From Novipirellula galeiformis (GTDB taxonomy: Bacteria > Planctomycetota > Planctomycetia > Pirellulales > Pirellulaceae), in the NCBI RefSeq assembly GCF_007860095.1, contig NZ_SJPT01000001.1, positions 1,192,212 through 1,256,211 on the forward strand: a stretch of DNA of 64,000 nucleotides, read 5' to 3'. Below are positions 46,313 to 55,410 of this stretch, piece after piece. The notes under the pieces are model-generated. The model saw only the letters and a program-made list of their open reading frames with translations. It made no database searches and was not told the DNA's origin. Position 1 is the first letter of the stretch; each line of letters begins with the position of its first letter. The position numbers and the translations under genes were made by a program.

Positions 46313-48283
46313 TTAGCGGCGTTTGCCGCCGCGGCCTCGTCCACCACCGCCGCTACCGCGGGCGGGAGTCTTTTTGTGGTTTTCCACATTGGCATCGACG
46401 AGCAGGCTGACGGTTTCAAGCCACGTTGGAGCCGAGGGGCGGTCGGCCGATCCCTCGGAGTCGGAGGCGTTGCGTCGTCCACGGCCACGTGAGCGAGAGC
46501 TGCTTTCGGAGGACTCGTCTTGATCGGACGGCTCTCGTGAGCTTGAATCGCGAGCGCCGCGAGATCCTCGTCCTGATTGTGGACGTCGCTTCTCTCGGCG
46601 GATCGCATCGGCTTCATCGTCGTCTTCGTGGTCGTCGTCGAACGATGGAAGTTCAGCGAAGGTGTCGACGGAATCGTCGTTCTTTGCCTCGTCTTCGGGG
46701 CGGTTGGCTTCGTCGCGGTTGCGTCCGCGTCGGCCACCGCGTCGGCCTCTTCGGCGCGATCGTGGGCGTGGAGCCTCTTCGTCGCGATCGGCTGCTTTGG
46801 GCTCGTCGACGTCTTGGTCCTCGCTCAGTACGTCATCGTCGTCAAAGTCGTCGACGAACAGGTTCGAAGCGAAGCCATCTTCGAAGTCTCGGTCATCGTC
46901 TTGGGCTCGTTCGGGGCGCGACCGTCCCGAGCGATTGCTCGGTTCAACCGCTTCTTTGGCTGGCGATCGCTGGCGACGCCCTGCATCGCGATCGCTGGCG
47001 GGGCTGCGCTGTGAGTCGCGTGACGATCCGCCTCGCGATCCTTGCTCACGACCGCCTTGCTCACGACCGCGGCCCGAATCGCTACGGCCCGAATCGCTAC
47101 GGCCCGAGTCAGAGCGGCCCGAATCGCTGCTCGCTGCAGCGGTGCGTCCGCCTTCGCTGCGATTTCGCTCGCCACGTCGAGGTGACGCCTCGCGACCGGC
47201 ACGCGGTTTTTCTTCGCTTTGAGCGGGAGTCTCTTCGCCGCGCTCGAGTTGGTCCTCGGTGATCCGTTGGCGGACACCCCGGCGACGGCCTCGCCGCCGT
47301 GGGGCGCGCTCGCCCGTTTCGGAATCGTCATCGTTGAGCGACGATTTCTTTGAGATGAATTTGCCTTCAGGTTCGTCCGAAGATTGCACATCACGGCTTC
47401 GTTCGCTCCGCCCGCGTGAGGGTGCAGGGGTGTCGCGGCGGCTCTCTGCGGGTGTGGGGCGTCGGCGTGGCGCACCAAAGGCCTCCGTGATGTCTTCGCC
47501 GCTGTCTTCCGATGGGGCAACATCGAGCCCGGTGCCGAAGCCACTTCCTTGACTCTTCGCAGGGCTGGGGCGGCGGTCGCTCGCAGCGTCTTGGGGCGAA
47601 TCTGAGCGTGACTTCGTTTGGTTGTCGCGGCGGCCCCCCTCCGATCGCTCCGGGCGATTTCGGGAATCCGAAGGCGCAGGGGCCTGTCGCGATGGCGACT
47701 CGGAGGATGGGCTTCGCTCGATTGCGAAGTCATCGTCTACCGTGACACCAAGTTGATTGGCGAGGCTTCCCCATGCTTGGTCGGTATCTTCGTTCGCGGC
47801 GGGGGCAGTCGCTAGTTTGGGGGTTTCTGGCGAATTGGAGGTGCCAACCGGGTTGCGGGGACGATCCTGGAAGCCGGCTGGTTTGCTGGTCTCCGCTGGA
47901 CGCTCCGCTTCGGTGGACCGTTTGGCGACCGCTTGGGCTTTTTTGGGAGGGCCAAATCCAGGGATGTTTTGGGGTGGAGTAGCTGAGCGAAGGGCGTCGA
48001 GCACATCTTCCACGCTTTTGGGGGCGTCCCCGCTCGTCTTCGAAGTGACGGGAGTGGGCAGGTTTTGTCGCTTGGGGCGTTCCCCCTGTTCCGTTGGCTG
48101 CGGTGCCGTCTCTTTGGAGGCTAGATCCGACGATGATTGTTTTCGAGACGATTCTGCTTTGGAGGTTTCGGGTTCAGGCGAGGGGGCAACGGGCTTTTTC
48201 GGAGCCGCTTTCTTTTTCGGCGAATCGCTTGAGTTCGAAGCCCCGAGTAGGTTGGCAAGAAAGTTCCAGTGATCAGATCTCAT
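46313..48283 (-). CDS. disordered Arg/Ser/Asp/Glu-rich protein with RGG-like tail
   Basis: A 656-residue protein, almost wholly low complexity. The N-terminus MRSDHWNFLANLLGAS is the only segment with a folded, conserved look. The rest alternates acidic and basic blocks: a SDSGR repeat near residues 396-412, R-rich blocks (RRRGRRGGRRGRNRDE) near 518-533, and a Gly/Arg-rich ending (RGSGGGGRGRGGKRR). Alternation of charged blocks plus an RGG-like tail is typical of RNA-binding scaffold proteins, and phase separation is plausible. It lies upstream of the SRP RNA and dnaX on the same strand. A short MWTSLLSADRIGF-like frame in the opposite strand is a shadow. Function unknown. Confidence 0.7.
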   Translation of the reverse strand: MRSDHWNFLANLLGASNSSDSPKKKAAPKKPVAPSPEPETSKAESSRKQSSSDLASKETAPQPTEQGERPKRQNLPTPVTSKTSGDAPKSVEDVLDALRSATPPQNIPGFGPPKKAQAVAKRSTEAERPAETSKPAGFQDRPRNPVGTSNSPETPKLATAPAANEDTDQAWGSLANQLGVTVDDDFAIERSPSSESPSRQAPAPSDSRNRPERSEGGRRDNQTKSRSDSPQDAASDRRPSPAKSQGSGFGTGLDVAPSEDSGEDITEAFGAPRRRPTPAESRRDTPAPSRGRSERSRDVQSSDEPEGKFISKKSSLNDDDSETGERAPRRRGRRRGVRQRITEDQLERGEETPAQSEEKPRAGREASPRRGERNRSEGGRTAAASSDSGRSDSGRSDSGRSDSGRGREQGGREQGSRGGSSRDSQRSPASDRDAGRRQRSPAKEAVEPSNRSGRSRPERAQDDDRDFEDGFASNLFVDDFDDDDVLSEDQDVDEPKAADRDEEAPRPRSRRRGRRGGRRGRNRDEANRPEDEAKNDDSVDTFAELPSFDDDHEDDDEADAIRREKRRPQSGRGSRGARDSSSREPSDQDESSESSSRSRGRGRRNASDSEGSADRPSAPTWLETVSLLVDANVENHKKTPARGSGGGGRGRGGKRR

Positions 48284-48975
48284 GGATAACTGTTTGGGTA
48301 GAATTTTGTGTGTTTTGTAGTGTTTTGGCTGGTCGCAGCAGCAAGGAGGAGCGTTTGGAGCCTGCGAGGAAATCGCAACAAGGGCTCAAGGGACGCATCA
48401 AACGTGGTCCGCGCGAAACCAGCAAAACAAAGTGACTTCGTCGAATTTTGGACAGCATTCCGAGTTGGAATTTGCTTTCGATCTTTTACGATCAAAGTGG
48501 CTGACTAGATATAGCTTACCGACACAGACGCCCGCATGCGCTATCAGATTCAAGCCTGAGTTATAGCTTGACAAGATTTTTCTCCCAAGCCCGAACCCCG
48601 AAATATACTGATTACGCGGCTGGAAACTGAGGGTTAAACCGCATGGAAGCCCTCTGCCGTCATGGCCATTTATCGGGTTTGTTTGGGCTTTTAAGCGAAT
48701 TTGATCCTCTGGGGGGCTGTCGTCGAATTGATTGTCGGCGGAGCATTTAGTGATAAATGGTCCCGTTTTTGCACGGATTTAGGAACCGTTAATGCAGTTT
48801 GGCGAAGGAACGTTGGCGTTTTGCCTCGCGTTTTCCGATCATGTTCTAGAGGCTCCCTCTTTCAGGAGCGGCAGACGGTGACCGCAAAATGAGCTCCTCG
48901 CGGTTGCCACGATTGTAGCAGGCGTGAAATTTGTCCTCGATAAAACCAAGCCTCTCCTAGGTCTATCTTCTAAAC
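48284..48975. other. 692-base divergent intergenic region
   Basis: Between the disordered protein start (minus) and the AsmA-like gene (plus). It contains a hairpin-like GAGGG to CCCTC pair near 48629-48655 and a GCTCC/GGAGC hairpin near 48850-48868, plus a TTGACA at 48568 and TATACT at 48604 that are too far apart to form a promoter. No gene is visible; an RNA is possible but unsupported. Confidence 0.35.
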
Positions 48976-51900
48976 ATGATGTTGCGACCAGCCAAACACG
49001 CTCTCGCTCTACTCATTTCGATGAGCTGGGGGCTCGGTCTGTGGCTGGGGTTGGTGATTTGCCTCGTCAATGGCGTTTTCGTGGCCTCGGCGACGGGGCA
49101 AGAGGCGGCGCCGCAGGGGAACACGCGTTACTGGACGACGAATTGGAACTTTGACTCGATCGATGTCAAACAGCTCAATCGTCGGTTGGCGCAGATGGGG
49201 GTCGGGATCCCGATCGAAATGGAAGGGATCGTTTCGGTCAATTTCAAGGTTTCGGTCCCCTTGAATGCAATCACCGACGGTCGCAAATATCGTTTTGAGG
49301 GGCTGGTTCGGTCGTCGCGGTTGCAGCTTGAGCGAGTGGGGTTGGAAGATTTTCAATCTCACCTGCGTGTGGCGGATGGGGTGATGACGATTGACCAAAT
49401 CCAGGCGAAGCTCAGCGAAGGGACCGCCAGTGGTGTGCCGAATCGCGTGGCAGAAAGGAAACGAAACGCGAGTCGCGTCGGCACTGTTTCTGGCTCCGCG
49501 ACGCTCCAACTCTCGCCGATCGGCGACATCGACGCGTCGCTGATGACCGAGTCGGTAGCGATCGAGCCGTTACATCAATTGCTTCTGACGATTCAAAACC
49601 GCGACGACCGAGAGCCACTCGATGGCGTCGTTTCGGGAGAGCTTCAGTTTCGAGCACCGCTAAAAGAGATACGGGATATCCGCCTTTGGAACGCGAAAAC
49701 CAACTTGCGAATCGCAGGTTTGTCGCGTGGGGATGCCTTGCCGCTGGACGTCGATCCCGCATCGATCTCGATTGCGGATGGAGTGCTGCGAGCGGATGAT
49801 TTGCAAGTCCGTTCGACGGAGGCTCCCGAGTTGTCCGCCCGGGTGCGAGGTAGGGTCGAGTTGATCAAGCAACAGCGGTTTGCTCTGGCGATTCGAGCGG
49901 ACAATTTGCCGCTGGAGGTTTTGACGCGAATCGCGGGAGCCAGCCCAAGTCGCTTTGGCGAAGGGCAAGTGGATGTCGACGCTACCGCCAGCGGCGAACT
50001 GGCGAGCCGAAAATGGGATCTCAAAGGACGCGTTGCTTCGCCAAAATTACGCGTCGCGGGAGTCGATCTGGGGTTGATCGAACACGCGTTTGAGTTTGAT
50101 GAACAACACCTCCGCTTGGCCCCGCTGCGTTCGCTAGCCGGGCAAAATCGCAGCGATTTGATCCTGCAAGAGGTGAGTGCGAATTATCAGCTGTCGGCGC
50201 AACAATGGTTGCTTTCGAATGTCGATGCCCGTCTGTTCGGTGGCGAAATCACGGGGGACGCATCGCTCGCGTTGGATAAGCGAGAACGCAGCAAGCTGAA
50301 CTTGAAGTGGCGTGGTTTGACGCCGACGGTGAACGCCCAACTGTTTTCGCTTGCCGATGTGGTGATTTCAGCGAGCTCCTCGGGCGAGATCGCATGGACC
50401 ATCCCGGCGGGCGATTGGAGTCGTTTGGATGATCAGAGCGGGAAGTTGGATGTGCGGCTCGAATCGATCAAAGTGGGCGAAGCCACCGTCGGTGAACTGC
50501 ACCTAGCAATCGCAAAAAACGCAGACGAGTTGCAACTGAAGGCGGACGGGAATCTGTTCGGTGGCGAAGTCACCGTGGTTACAAGATCGGACGTCATCTC
50601 AGGCATGACGTGGCGTGATTTGTGGCAACGTCCGGCACAGATCGATCTCTCGTTGGATGCCCTCAGACTCGATCGGTTGATCGCCTCGGTTCCCCGCCAA
50701 GTGCTTGTCTCGCCACGCTATCGCCAGCTTCGTGGTCAAGTGTCCGCAGACATCGAGTGGACCGGAACGCCGCATGCCAAAGCTTCCGATTCCCCTTGGG
50801 AATCCGAGATGACAGTTCAGTTAGAGCATTTGTCGATGGGATCGGTGTTGCTGACGCGGCGTTTGGATGCAAGCGTTCGCACTCAAGGAAGTTCGGTTAC
50901 CATTGACAATGTTTCGGGTAACTACGCCCGAGGTCGGGTGACGGCGAGGGGGCAATGGAATCTCGTTGAAAACGACGGGCATCTCGATGTTCAAGTGGAT
51001 TCGGTGGATGCGACGGATTCGATCCACTTGGTGTCCGAGTCGGTCGCCAAGCGAGTCCAAGGGAAATTGTCGGGCCAGTTTCATCTGACAGGCGGACGCT
51101 CCATTCGCGCGCGGGGGGCGGTGCAAGCGAGTGACGCCTTTGTCGCCGGAGTTCCTGTGGGCAACGCAAACTGCGGTCTGCTCGCATCCTATTCGCTTCG
51201 CAGCGGGCAATGGGATGCCTCGTTTTCTTCGATCAAGGGAAACGTTGCTCGCGGCCAGTTGATGGGGCAAGCAAAAATAAAGTCGTCTTATCGCCCAAAG
51301 CGATTTGATCTGGCGAGCCGATGGTCGTTTGAACGAGTCAATTTTGCGAAGCTGATCTCCGATGCCGGGGGAGGAAACTCGTCGTACGCGATTGGGCAAG
51401 TTCGAGGATCGCTCACCTTGGCGGGCGAAGGAATCGCCTCCCATTCCGATCTGCGCGGTCAATTCAAAACCGAGTTGGCGGGGTCGCAAGCAGCCGCCAT
51501 CCCCGGTCTCAGCGAAGCACAGCGGTTTCTTGGTGCGATACCGTTGGCCGGAATTCGGGTCGAATCAGGCCGGCTCGAGGGGACGATCGCCGGGGGCCGC
51601 GCTCGCATCGATGAATTTGTGCTGAGCAGCCCGCAACTCAAAATGTGGGCCGAAGGATTCGTTCAACTTGATAGCAATCGAATGGATATCGAGGCGGTGA
51701 TCTCAACGGGGAATTTTGAGACGAGCCAGCTAACGGCCTTGTACTTGCAAGCCGCGTCCTTCACCGCGCTCTCGCCCGTCTCTCTTTTGATTCGTATCAA
51801 TCAATTGCTCAGCAACCGCACGATCTATGTGGACGTGGGCGGCACCCTGGCCGATCCGAAGCTGAAGTTGCGACCACTGGCAACGCTGCGGGACGAAGTC

Positions 51901-51981
51901 GCTCGCTATCTCATTGCGGAGGTGTTGGGACTCAATTGTGCTGCCTTGAGCTCGGGAAATCCGTTCGATCTCCAGGATTAA
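48976..51981 (+). CDS. AsmA/TamB-like large envelope protein
   Basis: A 1001-residue protein with an N-terminal signal or anchor helix (ALLISMSWGLGLWLGLVICLVNGVFV). The chain then shows long repeated beta-strand patterns with alternating hydrophobic residues (for example SGEIAWTIPAGDW and DVRLESIKVGEATVGELHLAI), as in AsmA and TamB-like lipid-carrying proteins. Near residues 835-940 it has the AsmA C-terminal pattern: GQVRGSLTLAGEG, LAGSQAAAIPGL, GAIPLAGIRVESGRLEGTI and LSSPQLKMWAEG. Such proteins are thought to bridge membranes and move phospholipid. The next gene is a Wza-like export lipoprotein, behind a hairpin. Assignment to the family is moderate; the cargo is unknown. Confidence 0.75.
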   Translation: MMLRPAKHALALLISMSWGLGLWLGLVICLVNGVFVASATGQEAAPQGNTRYWTTNWNFDSIDVKQLNRRLAQMGVGIPIEMEGIVSVNFKVSVPLNAITDGRKYRFEGLVRSSRLQLERVGLEDFQSHLRVADGVMTIDQIQAKLSEGTASGVPNRVAERKRNASRVGTVSGSATLQLSPIGDIDASLMTESVAIEPLHQLLLTIQNRDDREPLDGVVSGELQFRAPLKEIRDIRLWNAKTNLRIAGLSRGDALPLDVDPASISIADGVLRADDLQVRSTEAPELSARVRGRVELIKQQRFALAIRADNLPLEVLTRIAGASPSRFGEGQVDVDATASGELASRKWDLKGRVASPKLRVAGVDLGLIEHAFEFDEQHLRLAPLRSLAGQNRSDLILQEVSANYQLSAQQWLLSNVDARLFGGEITGDASLALDKRERSKLNLKWRGLTPTVNAQLFSLADVVISASSSGEIAWTIPAGDWSRLDDQSGKLDVRLESIKVGEATVGELHLAIAKNADELQLKADGNLFGGEVTVVTRSDVISGMTWRDLWQRPAQIDLSLDALRLDRLIASVPRQVLVSPRYRQLRGQVSADIEWTGTPHAKASDSPWESEMTVQLEHLSMGSVLLTRRLDASVRTQGSSVTIDNVSGNYARGRVTARGQWNLVENDGHLDVQVDSVDATDSIHLVSESVAKRVQGKLSGQFHLTGGRSIRARGAVQASDAFVAGVPVGNANCGLLASYSLRSGQWDASFSSIKGNVARGQLMGQAKIKSSYRPKRFDLASRWSFERVNFAKLISDAGGGNSSYAIGQVRGSLTLAGEGIASHSDLRGQFKTELAGSQAAAIPGLSEAQRFLGAIPLAGIRVESGRLEGTIAGGRARIDEFVLSSPQLKMWAEGFVQLDSNRMDIEAVISTGNFETSQLTALYLQAASFTALSPVSLLIRINQLLSNRTIYVDVGGTLADPKLKLRPLATLRDEVARYLIAEVLGLNCAALSSGNPFDLQD

Positions 51982-52139
51982 GCCGTGATGTTGGACCCCC
52001 TGGAGCGTCGGTGGCCGGCAGGCTCGTGTTGGCAACCGCTGTGGAACTTTGCGGTTTGTAATGGAAAATGCGGTTTGCGTAGAAAAAAGTGGGCATCACA
52101 ATTGCACCGGCCATGCCCCTCTTGTTAGGACGATAAAAG

Positions 52140-52165
52140 CGACTGGATCAATTCAGTCGATTTTT
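52140..52165 (+). terminator. intrinsic-terminator-like hairpin directly ahead of the export gene
   Basis: CGACTGGA at 52140-52147 pairs with TTCAGTCG at 52152-52159 (one wobble) around a TCAA tetraloop, followed by ATTTTTATC. It ends 24 bases before the ATG at 52189, leaving no room for a promoter between, so it may be an attenuator in that gene's leader rather than only a terminator of the AsmA-like gene. Confidence 0.65.
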
Positions 52166-52188
52166 ATCTTGCCTGGGACGCCCCCTCG

Positions 52189-53322
52189 ATGTTTCGCACA
52201 CTATTAATCGTTCTGTGTTTAACGCCTGGGGTTGGTTGCAGCTCGCTGGGGATCTCGCTGTTCCCGGCCGGTCACCATTTAACCAAGCAAGCCGAAGAGG
52301 TGTTAAGACGTTCACCGAATGCTCCTGCATTGCCGCGAGAGCTGCATCGAACCGTGATTCCGGTGCATTATCTTGAGCCCGGTGACACGCTCTTGATTGA
52401 AACCGTCAAGCTCGACAGCGATGTGCGACTGCCTGCGGACCAGCAGGTCATGACCGATGGCAGCATCGATTTGGGCGGCTACGGACGTGTGGTCGTAGCC
52501 GGTTTGACGCTGGAAGATGCCGAAGGCCTTGTCGAGCAAGCTCTCCTCGACGAAGGGGAAGAGAAGACAGCGATTAACATTCGGCTGTTGGATGCCATGC
52601 ATCGTTTTTACGTGCTCGGCGAAGTGAATTCGCCGGGAAGTTATCCGTTAACGGGATTCGAGTCGGTGCTCGATGGCATTTTGGCGGCTGGCGGTTTGAC
52701 CAGCGATGCGGCACAGTGCAAGATTTTGCTCGCTCGCCCCACTCCATCACATGCATCCCGGGTCACACTGCCGATCTGCTATCGCGAGATCGCACAAATG
52801 GGCGATACCTCGACAAACTACCAACTTCAGCCCGGAGATCGGATCTACGTGGCGAGTCGTTCGTTTTTTGATGAGCTGATGTTCTGGACCGCTACCGATA
52901 CGTGCGACCGTTGTTGCAAGCGTCAATCGCCCAGTTCCAATCCGGAGAGCGTCAATACGGTTACACCCGTGATGCCTGGTTTGATCGGAGTGCCGATGTC
53001 ACGAGAATCTTACGTCACGCAAGAGCTTCATTCGTCCACTTCGCTGCCGACCGAAGCGCCCGTCTATTCCGAAACGTATGCGGGGCCGGCGCTGGATGCC
53101 GAGGGCGAACAACTGCCTTCGCCACGAGGGACGGAGGATCCGCAGGCACGCGAACTGGAATCGAGCCGTATTTTTGTGCCCCGATCCTCTAAGACCCGCG
53201 CTCCCTTTGATGCTCCGCTAGCGGCCCCCAGCAAAGCCTCTTCCGCAGACGCGTTGAAGCGGGAGTCGAAGGGGCAGCTTGATTTTGCCGAGCCAATGAA
53301 GCTTCCCGGCGACGAGCCCTAA
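52189..53322 (+). CDS. Wza-like polysaccharide export lipoprotein
   Basis: A 377-residue outer-membrane lipoprotein. The signal has a hydrophobic core and lipobox PGVGC with Cys17. A poly_export domain follows (PVHYLEPGDTLLIETVK near residue 60 and VMTDGSIDLGGYGRVVVAGLTLEDAE), then an SLBB-like segment (RFYVLGEVNSPGSYPLTGFESVLDGILAAGG). Wza-type proteins form the outer-membrane channel for capsule or exopolysaccharide. The last 170 residues are a Pro/Ser-rich tail. It may be regulated by the terminator-like hairpin just upstream. No other capsule gene is next to it, though two glycosyltransferases lie at 60 kb. Confidence 0.85.
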   Translation: MFRTLLIVLCLTPGVGCSSLGISLFPAGHHLTKQAEEVLRRSPNAPALPRELHRTVIPVHYLEPGDTLLIETVKLDSDVRLPADQQVMTDGSIDLGGYGRVVVAGLTLEDAEGLVEQALLDEGEEKTAINIRLLDAMHRFYVLGEVNSPGSYPLTGFESVLDGILAAGGLTSDAAQCKILLARPTPSHASRVTLPICYREIAQMGDTSTNYQLQPGDRIYVASRSFFDELMFWTATDTCDRCCKRQSPSSNPESVNTVTPVMPGLIGVPMSRESYVTQELHSSTSLPTEAPVYSETYAGPALDAEGEQLPSPRGTEDPQARELESSRIFVPRSSKTRAPFDAPLAAPSKASSADALKRESKGQLDFAEPMKLPGDEP

Positions 53323-53533
53323 GTCGAAGGCGAGCTCGGTCACCTCTCCTTTGATAGCATTTTGCCAAGTAAAATCGCAACGAATTTTTCGTAGGGACGT
53401 TTGCTTTGCGTCGCCGGATTGCCTAATATCTCCGCCCAAGAACAAGGATGTCTTTTTAGGTAGAGAAAAGCCTCTTTGTGATTCGGAGTGGACGAATTTT
53501 GTTGGCATTTTGTTGAAGAGGGAGTTGAAGAGA

Positions 53534-53806
53534 ATGACACGTATTCCATTGAGCCGCGTTGAAGAGGAAGCACGACTTCGCCGCGAGCGTCTCGACCTCA
53601 GCATTGCTGAGATGGGGCTTTCGGTCCGCACGACGAATTGTTTGGAGGAAACTGGGATTTTGACCGTCCGAGATCTTCTTAACGCGACCCCACGGCGTTT
53701 GTTGGGGATTAGCAACTTCGGCGAGAAAACCCTCGGAGAGGTTTACGCCGCGTTGGAAGAGCTGGGGTTCTATCGTCCTGGTCGCGAAGCAGCTGTGGTT
53801 TCGTAG
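53534..53806 (+). CDS. free-standing RNA polymerase alpha-CTD-like protein
   Basis: A 90-residue protein resembling the C-terminal domain of the RNA polymerase alpha subunit. The helix-hairpin-helix core reads LLGISNFGEKTLGEVYAALEELGF near residues 57-80, like the alpha-CTD NxGxKSLxEI loop, and an earlier TNCLEETGILTVRDLL stretch matches its first helices. The N-terminus (SRVEEEARLRRERLDLSIAEMGLS) is a charged helix. I take the ATG at 53534, because the 61 codons before it look non-coding. A lone alpha-CTD could bind UP-element DNA or contact regulators. It is separated by only 6 bases from the next gene and probably opens the operon. Confidence 0.8.
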   Translation: MTRIPLSRVEEEARLRRERLDLSIAEMGLSVRTTNCLEETGILTVRDLLNATPRRLLGISNFGEKTLGEVYAALEELGFYRPGREAAVVS

Positions 53807-53812
53807 TCTCTT

Positions 53813-54874
53813 ATGCCCCGATTTCCTAAGCCTTGGAGCAAAAAGCGGGGCAAGCGACGATTAGGTCATGTGCTCAGCGGAATCGCAGGTGAAGCTGTTT
53901 TTTACGCTTCGCTTTTTCTGCTGGGCGTGTTTGGAATTTCGGTCGTTTTGATCGCGCGGTTTGCGCCCGAGCAGGCGCTCCAAGGTTCCTCCGAAACGCT
54001 CTCGAGCTCGCTTAGTTTTTGGGTTTTTGGGATCCTTTCCCTGGCCGCGATCGCGATCGGGGGTGGGGGATTGTTGATTCGGCTGGGCAGTTTACGGTCC
54101 AGCCACGAGCGTCGTTCGGCCAACGCCACTCGCGTAGGCACGATTGAAATCATCGGACCGACCGCCGACGACGATTCCAAGTTGCCGAGCGTGCCCCAAG
54201 GCAGGATGCTAACCGATAGCCCCGGCGAGCGTCTGACGTATCGCTTGGCAATGTCTAATCCTGACGACGGAGGTGTGTTGGGACCCGCGATGTTGGCATT
54301 GCTTTGGAATACCGTTTGGTTCGTTTTGTTAGCCGTGGTAGTTTCGGGGGTTTATTACGACCGTCCTCGTTACATCTTAACTTTCCTGTTGATTCCCTTA
54401 GGCGGAATCGGATTTTGGGCGTTTCGTTCCTTCATCGTCCAGGTGCGACGGATTGCGGGAGTGGGAGCCACGATCGTTGAAATCAGCCACCATCCGTTGG
54501 TCTCAGGCGACAATTACCGCCTCTATGTTTCCCAAATGGGACGCTTGAAACTTCGCCGTTTGAAAGTTTTGTTGTGCTGTGAAGAAGAGACGTTTTATCG
54601 CCAGGGGACGGACGTTCGGGTCGAAAGGCACGAAGCATTTAGCCAAGTAATTTTAAATCAGCGCGACGTTGCGGTTGACCCGCAGGCACCTTGGGAACAA
54701 CAATTAGCCATCGAGCTTCCCGAAAATGTCATGCATTCCTTTGTCAGTTCTCACAATGCAATTCGCTGGAAGATCGTGGTTTCTGGAGAGTCACGTCCTT
54801 GGCCATCGTTCTGCCGAAGTTTCCCCGTCATCGTTCATCCACCCGGGTTGCCTCCGAACCGCAACCCGCGGTGA
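53813..54874 (+). CDS. membrane protein with putative arrestin-like cytoplasmic tail
   Basis: A 353-residue protein. Four hydrophobic helices are near residues 30-48, 66-90, 157-180 and 183-203 (for example ASLFLLGVFGISVVLIA and TFLLIPLGGIGFWAFRSF). The last 130 residues form a beta-rich domain: EISHHPLVSGDNYRLYVSQ, LKVLLCCEEET, and late FRSFIVQVRR-like and RWKIVVSGESRP strands, resembling arrestin-like beta-sandwiches (and DUF3592-type membrane proteins). I do not recognise a named family; this is inference. It starts 6 bases after the alpha-CTD-like gene and overlaps the next gene by four bases (GTGA). Confidence 0.7.
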   Translation: MPRFPKPWSKKRGKRRLGHVLSGIAGEAVFYASLFLLGVFGISVVLIARFAPEQALQGSSETLSSSLSFWVFGILSLAAIAIGGGGLLIRLGSLRSSHERRSANATRVGTIEIIGPTADDDSKLPSVPQGRMLTDSPGERLTYRLAMSNPDDGGVLGPAMLALLWNTVWFVLLAVVVSGVYYDRPRYILTFLLIPLGGIGFWAFRSFIVQVRRIAGVGATIVEISHHPLVSGDNYRLYVSQMGRLKLRRLKVLLCCEEETFYRQGTDVRVERHEAFSQVILNQRDVAVDPQAPWEQQLAIELPENVMHSFVSSHNAIRWKIVVSGESRPWPSFCRSFPVIVHPPGLPPNRNPR

Positions 54875-55395
54875 GTGTATCGCTCTGTCGTGATGACGCG
54901 ACGTATGAGGTTGGTGACGCACTAACGGCGCGCTGGCGAATTAGCCGTGTGCCTTTGGAGCAACTCCAAGGACTTGAGATCTCGGTCCTTTGGCACACCG
55001 AAGGCAAAGGGGACGAAGATCTTCATGTGCACCATTTTCATCGCCTCGATGAGAATCAATTGCGGCAAAGCGGTCTCATCGGCTCGCAGTCGGTTTCGTG
55101 CAAATTGCCATTCACGCCTCTGAGCTACCATGGCCATCTGATCCGATTGCGTTGGTGTATTCGTCTGCGGTTGTTTGTTGCCGGCGCACGCGAAACGGTC
55201 ACCGAGCAACCGTTCCACTTGGTTTCCAATCGGCTGCGGGCGAGCATGCCGTTGGGAAGCGATTTGGTGGCCACCGGCAACAAGGTCGCTTCCACTGCGA
55301 CCGAGTCCAGCAAGGCTGTGGTTTTGAAAAAGGGATTCGTCCATCACAGTCGCTCGAGCCGGTTAGCGACCGCCTCGAATGCGAAGCGAAGCTAA
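54871..55395 (+). CDS. arrestin-like beta-sandwich protein
   Basis: A 174-residue soluble protein read from a GTG that overlaps the previous stop (GTGA), so it is translationally coupled. Its body resembles the arrestin-like or Spo0M-like sandwich: ATYEVGDALTARWRI, LEISVLWHTEGKG, SVSCKLPFTPLSYHGHLIRLRWCIRLRLF. This is a second copy of the pattern seen at the end of the preceding membrane protein. The last 40 residues look disordered. The longer frame to 54691 runs inside the previous gene and is not used. Function unknown; it may bind a membrane or partner protein. The resemblance is by eye. Confidence 0.65.
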   Translation: MSVSLCRDDATYEVGDALTARWRISRVPLEQLQGLEISVLWHTEGKGDEDLHVHHFHRLDENQLRQSGLIGSQSVSCKLPFTPLSYHGHLIRLRWCIRLRLFVAGARETVTEQPFHLVSNRLRASMPLGSDLVATGNKVASTATESSKAVVLKKGFVHHSRSSRLATASNAKRS

Positions 55396-55410
55396 GCTGT
55401 AGGCGCGGCG

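Noticed and set aside
46825-47733. 302-codon minus-strand frame
   Set aside because: A different frame of the same low-complexity gene at 46313-48283; Arg/Ala-rich frame-shift product.
48568-48609. TTGACA and TATACT as a promoter
   Set aside because: The spacing is 30 bases, too long for a sigma-70 promoter.
54691-54870. 60-codon extension of the arrestin-like gene
   Set aside because: It runs inside the upstream membrane protein gene; the GTGA overlap at 54871 is the better start.
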